A stretch of DNA of 7,360 bases, from assembly GCA_043101835.1 (NCBI GenBank), contig JBICHM010000282.1, positions 1-7,360 on the forward strand, written 5' to 3'. The notes under the pieces are model-generated. The model did not search any database. It saw nothing but the letters and a program-made list of their open reading frames with translations, and was not told the origin of the DNA. Source of the stretch: JBICHM01 sp043101835. GTDB lineage: Bacteria > Planctomycetota > Phycisphaerae > Phycisphaerales > UBA1924. Below are positions 5,543 to 7,360 of the stretch, piece after piece (the stretch's first letter is position 1; each line of letters begins with the position of its first letter). The translations under genes and the position numbers were made by a program.

Positions 5543-7261
5543 ATGCAGCGACCGCGCCTCAGCCACTACGCCATGCTCATCGGGCTGCTGCTGCTGCTCG
5601 CCGCCACGCTGCTGTACCCGATCTGGCTGACCGTCCGAGGCGGCTTCGCGACGGATGTCGCGACGGGGCAGGGCTTTACGCTTCGGTACATCGGGCTGGT
5701 CTTCCGCGACCCGGTCTTGCGCGACGGACTGCTCAATGCGCTGGCGCTCGCGATGGTCACCACCGCCCTCTGCGCCCTGATCGGCATCCCGCTGGCGATG
5801 CTCTCGGCCAAGCGGTCGTACGCCTGCAAGGGGCTGTGGGACGCGGCCATCCTGGTGCCGCTGATCCTGCCCCCCTTCGTCGGCGCGATCGGCCTCAAGG
5901 CGATCCTCGGTCGCGCCGGCGCGCTCAACGCGCTGCTCGGCACGGACTGGGACATCCTCGGAACCGCGCGCTTCTGGGGCGTCGCGGTGGCGCTGGCGCT
6001 GCACCTCTACCCCATCCTGTACCTCAACACGACCGCATCCCTGGCCAACCTCGATCACGCGCTTGATGAAGCCGCAGAGACGCTGGGCAGCGGACCGATC
6101 CGCCGATTCTTCACGATCACACTGCCGCTGATTCGCCCGGGCCTCTTCGCCGGCGGCGCGATCGTCTTCATCTGGAGCTTCACCGAACTCGGCACGCCGC
6201 TGGTCTTCGACTACTACCAGATCACCAGCGTGCAGATTTTCAACGGCGTCAAGGAGATGGACGCCAGCAGCCAGCCGTACGCGCTGACGGTGGTGATGCT
6301 CGTCGCCGCCGTGCTGCTCTACCTGACCGGCAAGTTCGCGCTGGGCGCGGGCGGCCACGCCGCGAGCATGCGCGCGATCCGCGCCGCGGAGACGAAGCGA
6401 CTGACCGGCGCGAAGTCTCTCGGCGCAAACGCGGCGTTCGCGATCGTCACGCTGCTGGCCCTCGTGCCGCACGCGGGCGTGGCGCTGGTGGCGTTCGCCG
6501 AGCCGAACTCGTGGTACGACAGCGTGCTGCCGCGCTCCTGGACGCTGTCGAACATCGAGCAGGCGCTCGGGCACCCGCTGGCGTTCAGCTCGATCCGCAA
6601 CAGCCTGCTGCTGGCCTCCGTCGCGAGCCTCGCGGACATCTTCCTGGGCGTGCTGATCGGGTACATCATCGTTCGCACGCGCGTGCGCGGGCGCACCTTG
6701 CTCGACAGCCTCACGATGCTCCCCCTCGCGGTGCCGGGGCTGGTGATGGCCTTCGGCTACATCGCGCTGAGCCTGCGCTGGCCCTTCGGCCCCGGCGATC
6801 CTCTGGAGGGCGCGATCGACATCGTCGGCGCGAACCCGAACCCGTTCCCGCTGCTGATCGTGGCGTACGCGGTGCGCAGGCTGCCGTACGTCGTGCGCGC
6901 GACGGTGGCGGGGCTGCAGCAGGTGTCGAGCGAACTGGAAGAAGCGGCGCGGACGTTCGGCGCAACGCCCGTGGGCGCGGTGCGCAAGGTCGTGGTGCCG
7001 CTGATCCTGCCGAACCTCATCGCCGGCGGCCTGCTGGCCTTCAGCTTCGCGATGCTGGAAGTGAGCGACAGCCTCATGCTGGCCCAGCAGGAGCGCCACT
7101 ACCCGATCACGAAGGCGATCTACGGCTTCACCCTGCGCCTCGGCGACGGCGTGGCCATCGCCAGCGGCATGGGCCTCTGGGGCATGGCGCTGCTGACGGC
7201 GACGCTGGTGGGCGTCTCCATCTTGCTCGGGAAGAAACTGGGCGCGGTGTTCCGGGTGTAG
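5543..7261 (+). CDS. Fused two-domain ABC transporter permease (iron(III)/thiamine/phosphonate importer type)
   Basis: The 572-residue inner-membrane protein consists of two permease domains in tandem, with about 12 membrane segments (near 10-32, 62-88, 100-124, 143-165, 201-220, 246-264, 295-319, 352-377, 387-412, 434-450, 488-510 and 540-562). Each half carries the cytoplasmic EAA loop that docks on the ATPase: DEAAETLGSGPIRRFF then TLPLIRPG (about 175-200), and EEAARTFGATPVGAVRK then VPLILPN (about 466-491). One chain with both halves and this length matches the FbpB/ThiP-like group of binding-protein-dependent importers. The substrate cannot be told from the permease alone: ferric iron, thiamine, phosphonates or polyamines are all possible. 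The start is the ATG at 5543, just before the first membrane helix; a TTG at 5489 would add 18 polar residues. No clear ribosome binding site precedes either. Unusually, no binding-protein or ATPase gene is adjacent on this strand within the window. Confidence 0.92.
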   Translation: MQRPRLSHYAMLIGLLLLLAATLLYPIWLTVRGGFATDVATGQGFTLRYIGLVFRDPVLRDGLLNALALAMVTTALCALIGIPLAMLSAKRSYACKGLWDAAILVPLILPPFVGAIGLKAILGRAGALNALLGTDWDILGTARFWGVAVALALHLYPILYLNTTASLANLDHALDEAAETLGSGPIRRFFTITLPLIRPGLFAGGAIVFIWSFTELGTPLVFDYYQITSVQIFNGVKEMDASSQPYALTVVMLVAAVLLYLTGKFALGAGGHAASMRAIRAAETKRLTGAKSLGANAAFAIVTLLALVPHAGVALVAFAEPNSWYDSVLPRSWTLSNIEQALGHPLAFSSIRNSLLLASVASLADIFLGVLIGYIIVRTRVRGRTLLDSLTMLPLAVPGLVMAFGYIALSLRWPFGPGDPLEGAIDIVGANPNPFPLLIVAYAVRRLPYVVRATVAGLQQVSSELEEAARTFGATPVGAVRKVVVPLILPNLIAGGLLAFSFAMLEVSDSLMLAQQERHYPITKAIYGFTLRLGDGVAIASGMGLWGMALLTATLVGVSILLGKKLGAVFRV

Positions 7262-7266
7262 CCCGC

Positions 7267-7287
7267 TCAGGGTGAGGAACGCCCTGA
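7267..7287. terminator. Hairpin between convergent genes, possible two-way terminator
   Basis: TCAGGGTG (7267-7274) pairs with CGCCCTGA (7280-7287) across the loop AGGAA, an 8-bp stem with one G-T pair. It starts six bases after the permease stop and lies seven bases beyond the stop codon of the opposing gene. There is no T-tract on either side, so termination activity is uncertain, but the position between two converging stop codons fits a shared terminator. Confidence 0.45.
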
Positions 7288-7293
7288 AGCGCC

Positions 7294-7360
7294 CTACACA
7301 CCCAGTTCCCGCGCCAACTCCACCACGCGCTCGTAGTTCGCACGGAAGAAGCGCGTGTAC
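7294..7360 (-). CDS. C-terminal end of an unidentified protein
   Basis: Only the last 21 codons are visible, read from the right edge to the TAG at 7294-7296. They encode a helical, charged end: YTRFFRANY then ERVVELARELGV. The amphipathic pattern and the convergent position 32 bases from the permease stop make a real gene likely. It is too short to name, and nothing in it identifies it as the missing ATPase or binding protein. Confidence 0.55.
   Translation of the reverse strand, partial: YTRFFRANYERVVELARELGV

Noticed and set aside
5231..7099. Minus-strand open frame running through the permease and into the pseudopilin frame
   Set aside because: The upstream part is antisense to the permease and consists of Arg/Gln/Glu/His-rich low-complexity sequence; the real pseudopilin starts at 5230.

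Overview
The window is about 7.4 kb of GC-rich chromosomal DNA, most likely from a planctomycete of the Phycisphaerae type. Two things point there. Two secreted proteins end in a paired calcium-loop (dockerin-like) tail built on DLNGDG..DGADLGLLLGAWG, a style common in that group. A third gene encodes a planctomycete-style prepilin-like protein with a GFTLVE leader and a C-terminal DGHVERL segment. The lineage is inferred from protein style only.

Left part, minus strand, read right to left: a pseudopilin-like gene (5230-4070), a large secreted protein of unknown function with a dockerin-like tail (3980-1800), an intrinsic terminator with a GAGA tetraloop (1767-1740), a secreted endonuclease/exonuclease/phosphatase (EEP) family protein with the same tail (1651-326), and the N-terminal part of a small membrane-anchored protein that runs off the left edge (from 214). 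The pseudopilin and the large secreted protein are 89 bases apart and may share a transcript that ends at the terminator. The EEP gene lies beyond the terminator and needs its own promoter.

Right part, plus strand: after a divergent intergenic region of 312 bases, a fused two-domain ABC transporter permease (5543-7261) of the iron(III)/thiamine/phosphonate importer type. It stands alone: its left neighbour is divergent and its right neighbour, of which only 21 C-terminal codons are visible, is convergent. No binding-protein or ATPase gene is visible in the window.

I see no RNA gene, CRISPR array, insertion sequence or phage gene, and no clear new multi-gene system. The points most worth following are the nearly identical, cysteine-bracketed tails shared by two otherwise unrelated secreted proteins, the unidentified 726-residue secreted protein, and the orphan permease.
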